IMG/VR virus record: IMGVR_UViG_3300009086_000109
Location: 1 to 23,080 of that record
Reading direction: 5' to 3' (one strand)
DNA from: a virus
DNA: 23,080 bases
The notes under the pieces are model-generated. The model did no database searches. It saw only the letters and a list, made by a program, of their open reading frames with translations, and had not been told where the DNA came from. Of this stretch, positions 13,580-20,332 are shown piece by piece (within the stretch, counting starts at the first letter, position 1; each line of letters begins with the position of its first letter). The position numbers and the translations under genes are program-made.

Positions 13580-14374
13580 ATGTCATTTTGGGATTTAGCG
13601 GGTAACGTGGCATCAGCCTTGATTACCAGCAACGCAATGAAAGACTCAGCAGCAGCTAACCAAGAAGCCGCGCAACAAGCCGCAGCAGCCGCTGAGTTTA
13701 AACCTTGGGCTGTCACCACTGGTTACGGGACTAGCTATTTCGATAAGGATAAAAACCAAGCGGGTTACAACATGAGTCCTGTCATGCAAGCGTTCCAAAA
13801 CAGCTTGTATCAAGGCGCTGGTGACTTTATGGGGCAGATTAGTGCTGACCCACAGGTAGCGGCACAGGACTACATGAACCGACAGATGAGCTTGTTGCAA
13901 GGCTCACGTGGCGCTGAGGATATTGCCCTGCGTCAACAACAACTAAACCAAGGTCGCATCGGCTTGGGTCTTAGCGGTGAGGCGATGGGAGCAGGCGCTG
14001 GTACAGGGTATGTTAACCCACAACAGTATCAGCAGCAGTTGGCTCGTGCGATGGCTGACCAACAGATGGCAGCATCCGCTCAGGAATATGGTCAGGCTCA
14101 AATCGATAAAGCAATTTCTCGTGGTACTGGTTTGTTGTCTACGGGTATGGGTATTGAAGAAGCAGCTTTGAAACCGCTCACGTTAGGTGCTGATATTGGC
14201 AACCGTCAAGCAACAGCCGGTGCTGTACAAGCTAACCAATTGATGGCAGGTGGACAAGCGGCTGCTAACGCTAACTTGGCAAGTGGTCTTGGAATGGCTG
14301 GTATGTTAGGTAGCGCAGCGTCATCTTATGGTGGCTATAAGTTTGATCCTCAGACAGGCAAACCAATCAAGTAA
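13580..14374 (+). CDS. Internal virion (ejection) protein, first of three
   Basis: A 264-residue protein. It opens with MSFWDLAGNVASALITSNAM, followed by an Ala/Gln-rich helical stretch (AANQEAAQQAAAAAEF), a less biased middle (TTGYGTSYFDKDKNQAGYNM), then Gln/Ala-rich helices (QEYGQAQIDKAISRGTGLLS) and a Gly/Ala/Met-rich, weakly hydrophobic C-terminal part (ANLASGLGMAGMLGSAASSY). This composition and its place after the tail genes match the small ejection proteins (T7 gp14 role) that enter the outer membrane during DNA delivery. TAAGGA precedes the ATG. Exact homology to gp14 is not claimed. Confidence 0.68.
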   Translation: MSFWDLAGNVASALITSNAMKDSAAANQEAAQQAAAAAEFKPWAVTTGYGTSYFDKDKNQAGYNMSPVMQAFQNSLYQGAGDFMGQISADPQVAAQDYMNRQMSLLQGSRGAEDIALRQQQLNQGRIGLGLSGEAMGAGAGTGYVNPQQYQQQLARAMADQQMAASAQEYGQAQIDKAISRGTGLLSTGMGIEEAALKPLTLGADIGNRQATAGAVQANQLMAGGQAAANANLASGLGMAGMLGSAASSYGGYKFDPQTGKPIK

Positions 14375-14383
14375 GGAAGAACA

Positions 14384-15778
14384 ATGGCAAATGAAATGAT
14401 GGGCTTGTTCAGCAACATATCGCCTGAGCAACGTCAACAACAGTATCTCCAACAGCAGATGGTTTCGCCAGAAGCGCTGGGTCAACAGAGTTTGTTGAAT
14501 CGCGGTGTTAGCATGATGAGTAACGCTGGTGCTCGTATTGGCGGTGTTGGTGCTCGGATGCTAGGCGGTGTTTTGCCCGGCGAAGAGAAAGCCGCAGCCA
14601 TTAGCAGTATGTTTAAAAACATTCAAGCTCAGGGTGGCGAGCCATCAGAGCAGATGTTTGAGTTGAGTAAGCAGTTAGGTGCTGCTGGTTATGGTAATGA
14701 GGCAATGCAGGCTTTGGATAAGGCTAACGCATTGAAGAACACTTCTATCACCCAACGCACTGCTACGGCACAGGCTCGTTCAGCAGAGACATCAGCAGAT
14801 GTTGAAGAGAAAACAGCAGCAGATAAGATTACATTGTCTGGTTTGGATGTTGACTATAAGACAGCTAATATCGCCTCTGTTAAAGCTCAGACTGATTCTG
14901 TTTTGGCAAGTACGTCTCGCTCACAGCAATTGTTGCCTTATGAAATTCAAGAGAAGCAAGCTGTCGTCGATAAGATGGAACAGGAGTTGGCAGAGCGTAA
15001 AGACTTAGCCCCACTGGAAAAACAAGAGCTGCAAGGTCGTATTAAAGCTGCTCGTTTTAACCTCCAACAACAACAAGCACAAGCACCTATGATGTTAGCT
15101 AAGTTGAAGGCTGAGGCTGAGGCTGTGATGAATGACAACAAATTGCGTACTCAGTTACAGGCACTCCCAGAGAACGCTTCTAACGACGATTACATGAAGG
15201 TCATGCGTAAGTATGGTGACCCTAACAAAGTGTTGGCAGCTATCACACGTACTGAGACACAAAAAGCAGCAGATGCAGCCAAGATTGAAGCCGCTAAGAT
15301 TCGCGCTGACGCTAAGTTGGCTCAGATGCCGAAGGACGTTGCTGAGTATGTCGGTAACATCTCTTTGATTGATTCGAGCGATAAGAAGCTGGACAAGTAT
15401 ATTGATGTCTTGGAAAACGATAAAGTTAACTTCGGTGTCGGTGGTCGAGTTTCTGCTTACTTTGACTCTTTCGGTAAACCAAGTGAGAAGACTTTGTTAG
15501 CTGCTCAGATTGACCGTGAATTCCGACAGCAGGCTAACCTGATCTTAATGGCTGCTAAAGGCGTCCAAACAGAAGGTGACGCTCAACGCGCATATCAACA
15601 GATCATTGGTAGTTTGGAGAAGTGGTCTAACGTCGGTGTGAAACAAGCTTTGCAAGATATCAAAGCATGGCAGCAAGAAATTAAGAAGATGAACCAAGCT
15701 AAGATTGGCGCTCGTGGCTACGCTGAGTATGCCAAGGGTAAGGGTGCTGACTTAGACATGTCACAGTGGGATAAATAA
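14384..15778 (+). CDS. Internal virion (ejection) protein, second of three
   Basis: A 464-residue protein that is mostly helical and rich in Gln, Ala and Lys. The N-terminal 80 residues hold Gly/Ala/Met segments (SNAGARIGGVGARMLGGVLP). The centre, about residues 115-320, is long coiled-coil-like helix (EIQEKQAVVDKMEQELAERK, DAAKIEAAKIRADAKLAQMP). The C-terminal 130 residues are more globular (RVSAYFDSFGKPSEKTLLAA). No enzymatic motif and no lytic transglycosylase signature is seen. AAGGA lies 6 bases before the ATG. By position it corresponds to the T7 gp15 role, and it should be packed in the capsid around the portal. This is inference from position and composition. Confidence 0.68.
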   Translation: MANEMMGLFSNISPEQRQQQYLQQQMVSPEALGQQSLLNRGVSMMSNAGARIGGVGARMLGGVLPGEEKAAAISSMFKNIQAQGGEPSEQMFELSKQLGAAGYGNEAMQALDKANALKNTSITQRTATAQARSAETSADVEEKTAADKITLSGLDVDYKTANIASVKAQTDSVLASTSRSQQLLPYEIQEKQAVVDKMEQELAERKDLAPLEKQELQGRIKAARFNLQQQQAQAPMMLAKLKAEAEAVMNDNKLRTQLQALPENASNDDYMKVMRKYGDPNKVLAAITRTETQKAADAAKIEAAKIRADAKLAQMPKDVAEYVGNISLIDSSDKKLDKYIDVLENDKVNFGVGGRVSAYFDSFGKPSEKTLLAAQIDREFRQQANLILMAAKGVQTEGDAQRAYQQIIGSLEKWSNVGVKQALQDIKAWQQEIKKMNQAKIGARGYAEYAKGKGADLDMSQWDK

Positions 15779-15789
15779 AGGAATATATA

Positions 15790-18105
15790 ATGGCATTTGA
15801 TATTGAAGGAGCTAAAAAGGCTGGTGCAAGTGATGAACAAATCGCTGAATACCTAGCCAAGAAACACGGCTTTAACCTAGAAGGGGCTACCAAAGCTGGC
15901 GCTAAAGCATCAGATGTCATTACACACCTGATGAAGAAAGAAGGCGGTTCTGTTGAAAAACAAGCTCCTGATGAAAGTGCTGCTGAAACGGCTCGGTTAG
16001 CTGGTAAGGAAGCACCGAAAGCAGAAGCCCCCGGCATTGTCGAGCAGATGTTTGGTTTAGGTAGCCCAATCGCTCGTGTGGTCAAAGGTGCTGTGGTTGA
16101 TCCTCTGTTGGGTATTAACCAACTTGTGGCGAACACTGGTTTGTTTGGAGATACCGTTAAGCAAGGCGCTAATCAATTGGTTAGGGGTTATGAGGGCGCT
16201 ACTCAGGAAGCTCGTGCCCGTGTAGGTAGCGAAGGTTTTGACCCTTATCAGTTGGGTGGCGCTATCGTCAGTCCTGTTAACAAACTAGGCGTTGTCGGTC
16301 AAGGCGGTTCTTTAATTTCTAAGATAGGCTCAGGGGCTGGTGCTGGTGCTATTCAAGGTTTTATTGCACCTACACAGACAGAGGGTGATGACGGGACAGG
16401 AGATCGCTTAGTCAACGCAGCCTTGGGTGCTGCTTTTGGTGCTGGTATTCCTGCTACGGCTGAGGCTGCTCAACAGGTATGGGAGATCATTCGACGCCTG
16501 CCTATCAATCCTGCTGGTAAACTACGTGCCTTGCAGAAACACTTAGGTGATAAGATTCCTGTTGAAGCTCGTGAGGAAATTAGCTCTGAGTTACGAGCAG
16601 CCAAACCATCCACAGAAGGTTATCAGCAATCAGCAGCGGAAGCTCTGGCAGACCAGCCAAAAGCTATTGAGTTGATGCGGGAACAGGAACGTGCGTTAGC
16701 TGCTACTCCTAGTGTGGCTCGGGTGCGTGACTTGGAAAACCAGCAGGCGATTCAGACGCAGATGGAAGGTGCGTTTGGTAAGGCAGAGGATATCCCTGTT
16801 GCTGAACAAATGCGTGATGTACGAACAGGCGCTATGCGTGAACAAGCTCTGGCAGATGCAGATAAGTTCCGCACACAGGTTGTCCCCGCAGAACAAGCTG
16901 CTGTACGTGCTGATGCAGCCGCCGAAGGTCAGTTAGCTAAACAAGCCTCTGAGCTAGAAGGTGCTGCTGCTAAGGATGTTGAATTCCAAGCAGGAAAGCC
17001 CGGCTGGTTAACAGCAGGGACACAGGCGTTTGAGAAGAGAGCTGCTGCACAACAAGCAGGCGACAAAGCTGGTTTGTTGAAGGCTGAGGCTGATGTTAAA
17101 AGGATGCAGGCTCAGGCTATTAAGGATGAGGGTTTTTACCCATTGGAGATTGATAGTATCGTTAAGAACATCGAGAAAGAATTGGCTGATCCAATGACTA
17201 AGGTGGACGATACGCTCATCTCAGTTCTAAACAGTACGCAGCGTAAATTGATGGATGCTGTTGACCCTGAAACAGGCATCATTAACAGTGACGTTCTGTA
17301 CAAGGTACGCAAGCTAATTAACCAAGATATCCAAAAAGCGCTGGCTGGTCAGAAGGTAACAGACGCTCCCGCAGTCGAAAAGAAGGTGCGTGATATTCTG
17401 GACAAGTCGATTGAGAAAGCATCGGGTGGGAACTTGTGGGGTAAATACCTCTCTGAGTATTCTGAACGTAGCACTCAAATCGACCAGATGAAGCTAGGAC
17501 GCGATTTGTTGGGTAAGCTAGGGGTAGATAGTGCAAGTGGTGCTCAAAAGGCTGGTACGTTCGTTCAGGCGGTTAATAACGTTACCGACACTATCAAAGA
17601 TATCACTGGACGTAGTTACGACAAGTTAGAAGACTTCGCCACTCCCCGTCAGGTTAACATCCTAAAGAGTGTAGCCTCTGATGTTAGCCGTAAGGAACGA
17701 GCAGCGTTATCAGCTTCTTATGGTAAGGCAAGTGAAGGTGTACAACCAGAATCTAGGAATTTACCCGCGCTCTTAGATAAAGGTCTGACATTAACCAAAA
17801 CAATCATTGGTTGGATGCAGCATGGTTCCCAAAAGGAATTTGACGCCAAGATTGCTGACCTGATGTTGAATCCCCAGAAGTTGGCAACGTTCATTGATAA
17901 CCTACCAAAGGATCGGATGAACATTGTTGTCGAGTTGATGGTACAACGTATGAGTCCTGATATGCGAGCTTCGTTCTTATCTATCGTACCGAAAGGTGAG
18001 AAAGTTCTTGATGAACTCGGAACTGCACAAACTGCTATCAGAAATGTTAGCGGAGCCGCTGTCCGAGGTGGTGTGATACGCGATGTAGGCGTCCAACGTC
18101 AATAA
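15790..18105 (+). CDS. Internal virion (ejection) protein, third and largest
   Basis: A 771-residue protein, last of the + strand arm. The N terminus carries two tandem 25-residue units (residues 3-27 and 28-52). Next is a Gly/Ala-rich, membrane-prone region (about 90-240, with KIGSGAGAGAIQGFIAPTQT and AALGAAFGAGIPATAEAA). Residues about 250-480 are long helices rich in Ala, Gln and Glu (EQAAVRADAAAEGQLAKQAS). The C-terminal 250 residues are mixed and charged. It would fill the role of T7 gp16, but it is much shorter (T7 gp16 is about 1300) and no transglycosylase motif is seen. AAAGGA precedes the ATG. The stop is directly followed by a terminator. Confidence 0.7.
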   Translation: MAFDIEGAKKAGASDEQIAEYLAKKHGFNLEGATKAGAKASDVITHLMKKEGGSVEKQAPDESAAETARLAGKEAPKAEAPGIVEQMFGLGSPIARVVKGAVVDPLLGINQLVANTGLFGDTVKQGANQLVRGYEGATQEARARVGSEGFDPYQLGGAIVSPVNKLGVVGQGGSLISKIGSGAGAGAIQGFIAPTQTEGDDGTGDRLVNAALGAAFGAGIPATAEAAQQVWEIIRRLPINPAGKLRALQKHLGDKIPVEAREEISSELRAAKPSTEGYQQSAAEALADQPKAIELMREQERALAATPSVARVRDLENQQAIQTQMEGAFGKAEDIPVAEQMRDVRTGAMREQALADADKFRTQVVPAEQAAVRADAAAEGQLAKQASELEGAAAKDVEFQAGKPGWLTAGTQAFEKRAAAQQAGDKAGLLKAEADVKRMQAQAIKDEGFYPLEIDSIVKNIEKELADPMTKVDDTLISVLNSTQRKLMDAVDPETGIINSDVLYKVRKLINQDIQKALAGQKVTDAPAVEKKVRDILDKSIEKASGGNLWGKYLSEYSERSTQIDQMKLGRDLLGKLGVDSASGAQKAGTFVQAVNNVTDTIKDITGRSYDKLEDFATPRQVNILKSVASDVSRKERAALSASYGKASEGVQPESRNLPALLDKGLTLTKTIIGWMQHGSQKEFDAKIADLMLNPQKLATFIDNLPKDRMNIVVELMVQRMSPDMRASFLSIVPKGEKVLDELGTAQTAIRNVSGAAVRGGVIRDVGVQRQ
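15796..15945 (+). repeat. Two tandem 25-residue units at ejection protein N terminus
   Basis: Residues 3-27 (FDIEGAKKAGASDEQIAEYL...) and 28-52 (FNLEGATKAGAKASDVITHL...) align without gaps, sharing F-x-(I/L)-E-G-A-x-K-A-G-A and a helical second half with KK near the end. The DNA copies are clearly diverged. Confidence 0.8.
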
Positions 18106-18107
18106 AC

Positions 18108-18147
18108 AAAAAAGCCCCTAGGCAGAAATGCTTCGGGGCTTTTTTTT
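18108..18147. terminator. Bidirectional terminator between convergent arms
   Basis: AAAAAAGCCCC (18108-18118) pairs with GGGGCTTTTTT (18135-18145). The apex adds a four-pair stem (18120-18123 with 18130-18133) around a six-base loop. Eight T's (18140-18147) end the + strand copy, and the A run gives six U's on the - strand. It serves the ejection-gene transcript on + and the PhoH/reductase transcript on -, whose last stop codon touches it. Confidence 0.93.
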
Positions 18148-18343
18148 AGTCTTGGATTTCTAAGACTTCATCATCTAGTTCAGAGAACTCACCAATGTAG
18201 ATGGAGAAGAATGGGATTTTGATTAACAACCCCTCATAGGCGGCAATAAACCGTCCCTCTTCATCACCGACTACGTGGCAGATGTTATCGTTATGCTCGA
18301 TGTCGAAACCGATACCAAGTCGCATGTTAATGTGTAAGCTCAT
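18146..18343 (-). CDS. Small acidic protein, last gene of the - strand operon
   Basis: A 65-residue unknown. The start chosen is the ATG at 18343 (MSLHINMRLGIGFDIEHNDN) because AGGA lies 8 bases upstream. Extending to an upstream start at 18427 would run through 84 more bases of phoH without a ribosome site. It overlaps the end of phoH by 17 bases in another frame. The protein is acidic and beta-leaning (FIAAYEGLLIKIPFFSIYIG, then EFSELDDEVLEIQD). No motif is recognised. It ends at the bidirectional terminator, whose U-run base pairs with its last codons. Confidence 0.68.
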   Translation of the reverse strand: MSLHINMRLGIGFDIEHNDNICHVVGDEEGRFIAAYEGLLIKIPFFSIYIGEFSELDDEVLEIQD

Positions 18344-19064
18344 ATTTACTATCCTCATGTTTAATTCTTGCAATGATGTAATTCTTAACCAGACTACTAC
18401 GAACAATGTCGGCAACCGAGAACTCAATCTCAGTGAACTCTTTCATTGCCCGTAGGATGGTCAAGAACTCTAACAAACCACTCTTATCGTTCTTCTTAGT
18501 CAGGTCAACCTGTCGGTAGTCACCACACAGGAAGAACTTAGACGTATGACCGATACGAGTAATGATTGTGTCTAACTCGTGCATTGTACAGTTTTGACTC
18601 TCATCAAGAATGACAATTGCATTGTTAAACGTGGTTCCCCGAATAAACGAGGTAGACAGAAACTCCACATACCCTTGTTCGACTAACCGATCCCATGCGT
18701 CTTTGCGTTTGAACAGTTCAGCCGCAATCTGTTTATACGGCTCTGTAAACTGGTTCATCTTCTCTTCTGCATCGCCCGGCAAATGTCCCATCTCACGGCT
18801 CTGTACGCTACTACGAATGATTACCAGCCGTTGATACGGGTTAGACTTGTCCATGACCTCTTCTAGCGCCTTGTAGAAGGCAATGTAGGTCTTACCCGTA
18901 CCAGCCACCCCAGACAGAGCGCAGAAGTAATGACCCTGTTGGTAGGCGTCAAAGAACTCTTTCTGTTTCTCTGTTTTGGGCTGGATTGTAATCATATCAT
19001 CCAGACGCATCTTCAAGCTGTTTTGCTTTTGTTCTGGTTCTACTGCTCGTTTTTTTGTTACCAT
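18327..19064 (-). CDS. phoH: PhoH-like ATPase
   Basis: A 245-residue P-loop ATPase of the PhoH family, which is common in phages and related to the ATPase half of superfamily 1 helicases. Walker A is GVAGTGKT at residues 52-59, a conserved LPGD follows at 95-98, Walker B is ILDESQN with D154/E155, and GDYRQVDL is at about 181-188. The basic N terminus (MVTKKRAVEPEQKQNSLKMR) is an extension before the core. The start ATG directly abuts the nrdB stop (TAA-ATG), and the 3' end overlaps the next small gene. PhoH was first linked to phosphate starvation in bacteria; its phage role is unsettled, with RNA metabolism the usual suggestion. Assignment is firm, function less so. Confidence 0.93.
   Translation of the reverse strand: MVTKKRAVEPEQKQNSLKMRLDDMITIQPKTEKQKEFFDAYQQGHYFCALSGVAGTGKTYIAFYKALEEVMDKSNPYQRLVIIRSSVQSREMGHLPGDAEEKMNQFTEPYKQIAAELFKRKDAWDRLVEQGYVEFLSTSFIRGTTFNNAIVILDESQNCTMHELDTIITRIGHTSKFFLCGDYRQVDLTKKNDKSGLLEFLTILRAMKEFTEIEFSVADIVRSSLVKNYIIARIKHEDSKYELTH
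18351..18356 (-). promoter_or_regulatory. Ribosome site that fixes the start at 18343
   Basis: GAGGAT on the - strand, inside the 3' end of phoH, is spaced 8 bases from the ATG at 18343. It supports the 65-residue form of the small downstream gene over a longer one. Confidence 0.65.
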
Positions 19065-20018
19065 TTAAGCTGCTTTCCCCCATACATCATCCCAAGTGCC
19101 CTTAGTGGCTCCTTTGGAATAGTCTGTTACACGTTGTTCAAAGAAGTTGGTATGGCTAACACCAAGCATCCCATCCACCCAAGGCAGGGGATTCTTCTTC
19201 ACCTTAAAGACACCTTTCATTCCCATGCTAATCAAACGACGATCAGCAATGTAACGAATGTACTGTTTAACCTCCTCTGCTCGTAAACCCTCAACATCAA
19301 ACATACCGAAGGCAAGGTCGATGAACTTGTCTTCCAAGGCTACCATCTCCTGCGCGATCTCTTTGATACGGTCGCTGGTGGACTCATCAGGGTTCTGTTT
19401 AACCCACTCACGGTACACCTTAATCATACCCTCAGCGTGTTGTGTCTCATCCACGATACTCCATGCGATGATCTGACCCAAACCCTTTAGCTTACCGTTA
19501 CGAGCGAAGTTCAACAACATAACAAACGAGCTAAACAGTTGCATACCCTCGCCGAATGCGCTGATTGTCGCGATCTTCTCCGCAACAGGTGCATCGTTTA
19601 GGTTCTGGTAGTACTCATGTTTCTCCACCATCTCACCATACTGCATGAACTCGTTGTACGTACTCTCAGGCAAACCAAGTGTCTCGATCAGGTGGGCATA
19701 GGCAGCTACGTGTAACGCCTCACGACCAGCAAAACCTGACATCATCATACGCACTTCTGGCTGTTTAAACACTGGAAGGTAATGTGTGTAATACCCGTCA
19801 CCAATGTCTAGGTCACCCTGCACAAAGAAGCGTAGGATTTTGGTTAGGAAGTCCTTCTCCTGCTTACTGAGCTTCTTCTGGTAATCTTTTAAATCCTCAC
19901 CCATCGGTACTTCTGTATGTAGCCAATGGCTCTGCTCATGCTGTAACCAAGCGTCATACGCCCACGGGTACTTGAATGGCTTGAATGTGTTTCGTTCTTC
20001 TGTTAGTTGCGGTTTCAT
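19065..20018 (-). CDS. nrdB: Class I ribonucleotide reductase beta (radical) subunit
   Basis: A 317-residue ferritin-like subunit that makes the tyrosyl radical needed by NrdA to reduce ribonucleotides. All six expected metal ligands can be placed: D69 (FVQGD), E100 and H103 (EALHVAAY), E157 (FGEGMQLF), and E191 and H194 (DETQH). Y107 is at the radical-tyrosine position, four residues after H103. So this looks like a Tyr-radical diiron (or dimanganese) enzyme rather than a Tyr-less type. AAAGGG precedes the ATG, one base after the thioredoxin stop. It is a little shorter than bacterial forms (about 340-375), as usual for phage. The partner nrdA lies two genes upstream in the same operon. Confidence 0.95.
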   Translation of the reverse strand: MKPQLTEERNTFKPFKYPWAYDAWLQHEQSHWLHTEVPMGEDLKDYQKKLSKQEKDFLTKILRFFVQGDLDIGDGYYTHYLPVFKQPEVRMMMSGFAGREALHVAAYAHLIETLGLPESTYNEFMQYGEMVEKHEYYQNLNDAPVAEKIATISAFGEGMQLFSSFVMLLNFARNGKLKGLGQIIAWSIVDETQHAEGMIKVYREWVKQNPDESTSDRIKEIAQEMVALEDKFIDLAFGMFDVEGLRAEEVKQYIRYIADRRLISMGMKGVFKVKKNPLPWVDGMLGVSHTNFFEQRVTDYSKGATKGTWDDVWGKAA

Positions 20019-20019
20019 G

Positions 20020-20265
20020 TTAGCCCTTTAAAAATGCTCGGAATCCATCTTCATTCATTGTACCACCTTTGCGGTTAACAATGTTCTCATTCTCATCAAT
20101 CAACAACATGGTGGGGATAGTGCGGATGCCATAGAAGGCTGCTGTCTCCCTATCTGTGTCCACGTTAATCTCAACGATAGGTACATCATGCTCCACCTTA
20201 GCCATAACAGCACTCAGGGCTTTGCAGGGGTTGCACCAATCAGCATAAAACTTCAATATCTTCAT
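20020..20265 (-). CDS. Thioredoxin-like protein (CNPC active site)
   Basis: An 81-residue redox protein with the thioredoxin fold. The active site is WCNPCK (residues 10-15), where cellular thioredoxins have WCGPCK, and the cis-Pro is P51 in TIPT. The start chosen is ATG 20265 (MKILKFYADW) because GGAG lies 9 bases upstream, while an ATG five codons earlier has no ribosome site. It is shorter than cellular thioredoxin (about 105), closer to small glutaredoxin-like phage proteins. Lying between nrdA and nrdB, it most likely reduces the C-terminal Cys pair of NrdA. It could equally be classed as a glutaredoxin-like protein. Confidence 0.88.
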   Translation of the reverse strand: MKILKFYADWCNPCKALSAVMAKVEHDVPIVEINVDTDRETAAFYGIRTIPTMLLIDENENIVNRKGGTMNEDGFRAFLKG

Positions 20266-20274
20266 TACCAATGT

Positions 20275-20278
20275 CTCC
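20275..20278 (-). promoter_or_regulatory. Ribosome site that fixes the thioredoxin start
   Basis: GGAG on the - strand lies 9 bases before the ATG at 20265. The alternative ATG at 20280 overlaps it and has only AT-rich sequence upstream, so the 81-residue form is preferred. Confidence 0.65.
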
Positions 20279-20301
20279 ATACGTTAACAATAATGTGTAG
20301 A

Positions 20302-20325
20302 CAGGTGATTATCTCTAACCACCTG
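20302..20325 (-). other. Hairpin with GAGA tetraloop between nrdA and thioredoxin
   Basis: On the - strand RNA a 10-pair stem (CAGGTGGTTA with TAATCACCTG) is closed by a GAGA loop of the GNRA type. One pair is G-U, which becomes an A-C mismatch on the + strand, so the full stem exists only in the transcript of the reductase operon. It starts 7 bases after the nrdA stop and no U run follows, so it is more likely a processing, stability or translation-control element than a terminator. Confidence 0.7.
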
Positions 20326-20332
20326 ATCCAGC

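Noticed and set aside
18344-18427. Longer N terminus for the last - strand gene
   Set aside because: This 28-residue extension lies inside phoH in another frame and lacks a ribosome site, whereas GAGGAT is well placed for the ATG at 18343.
19047-19053. Run of seven A's near the start of phoH as a possible frameshift site
   Set aside because: It lies at codons 3-5, no downstream stimulator is visible and neither shifted frame gives a sensible product.
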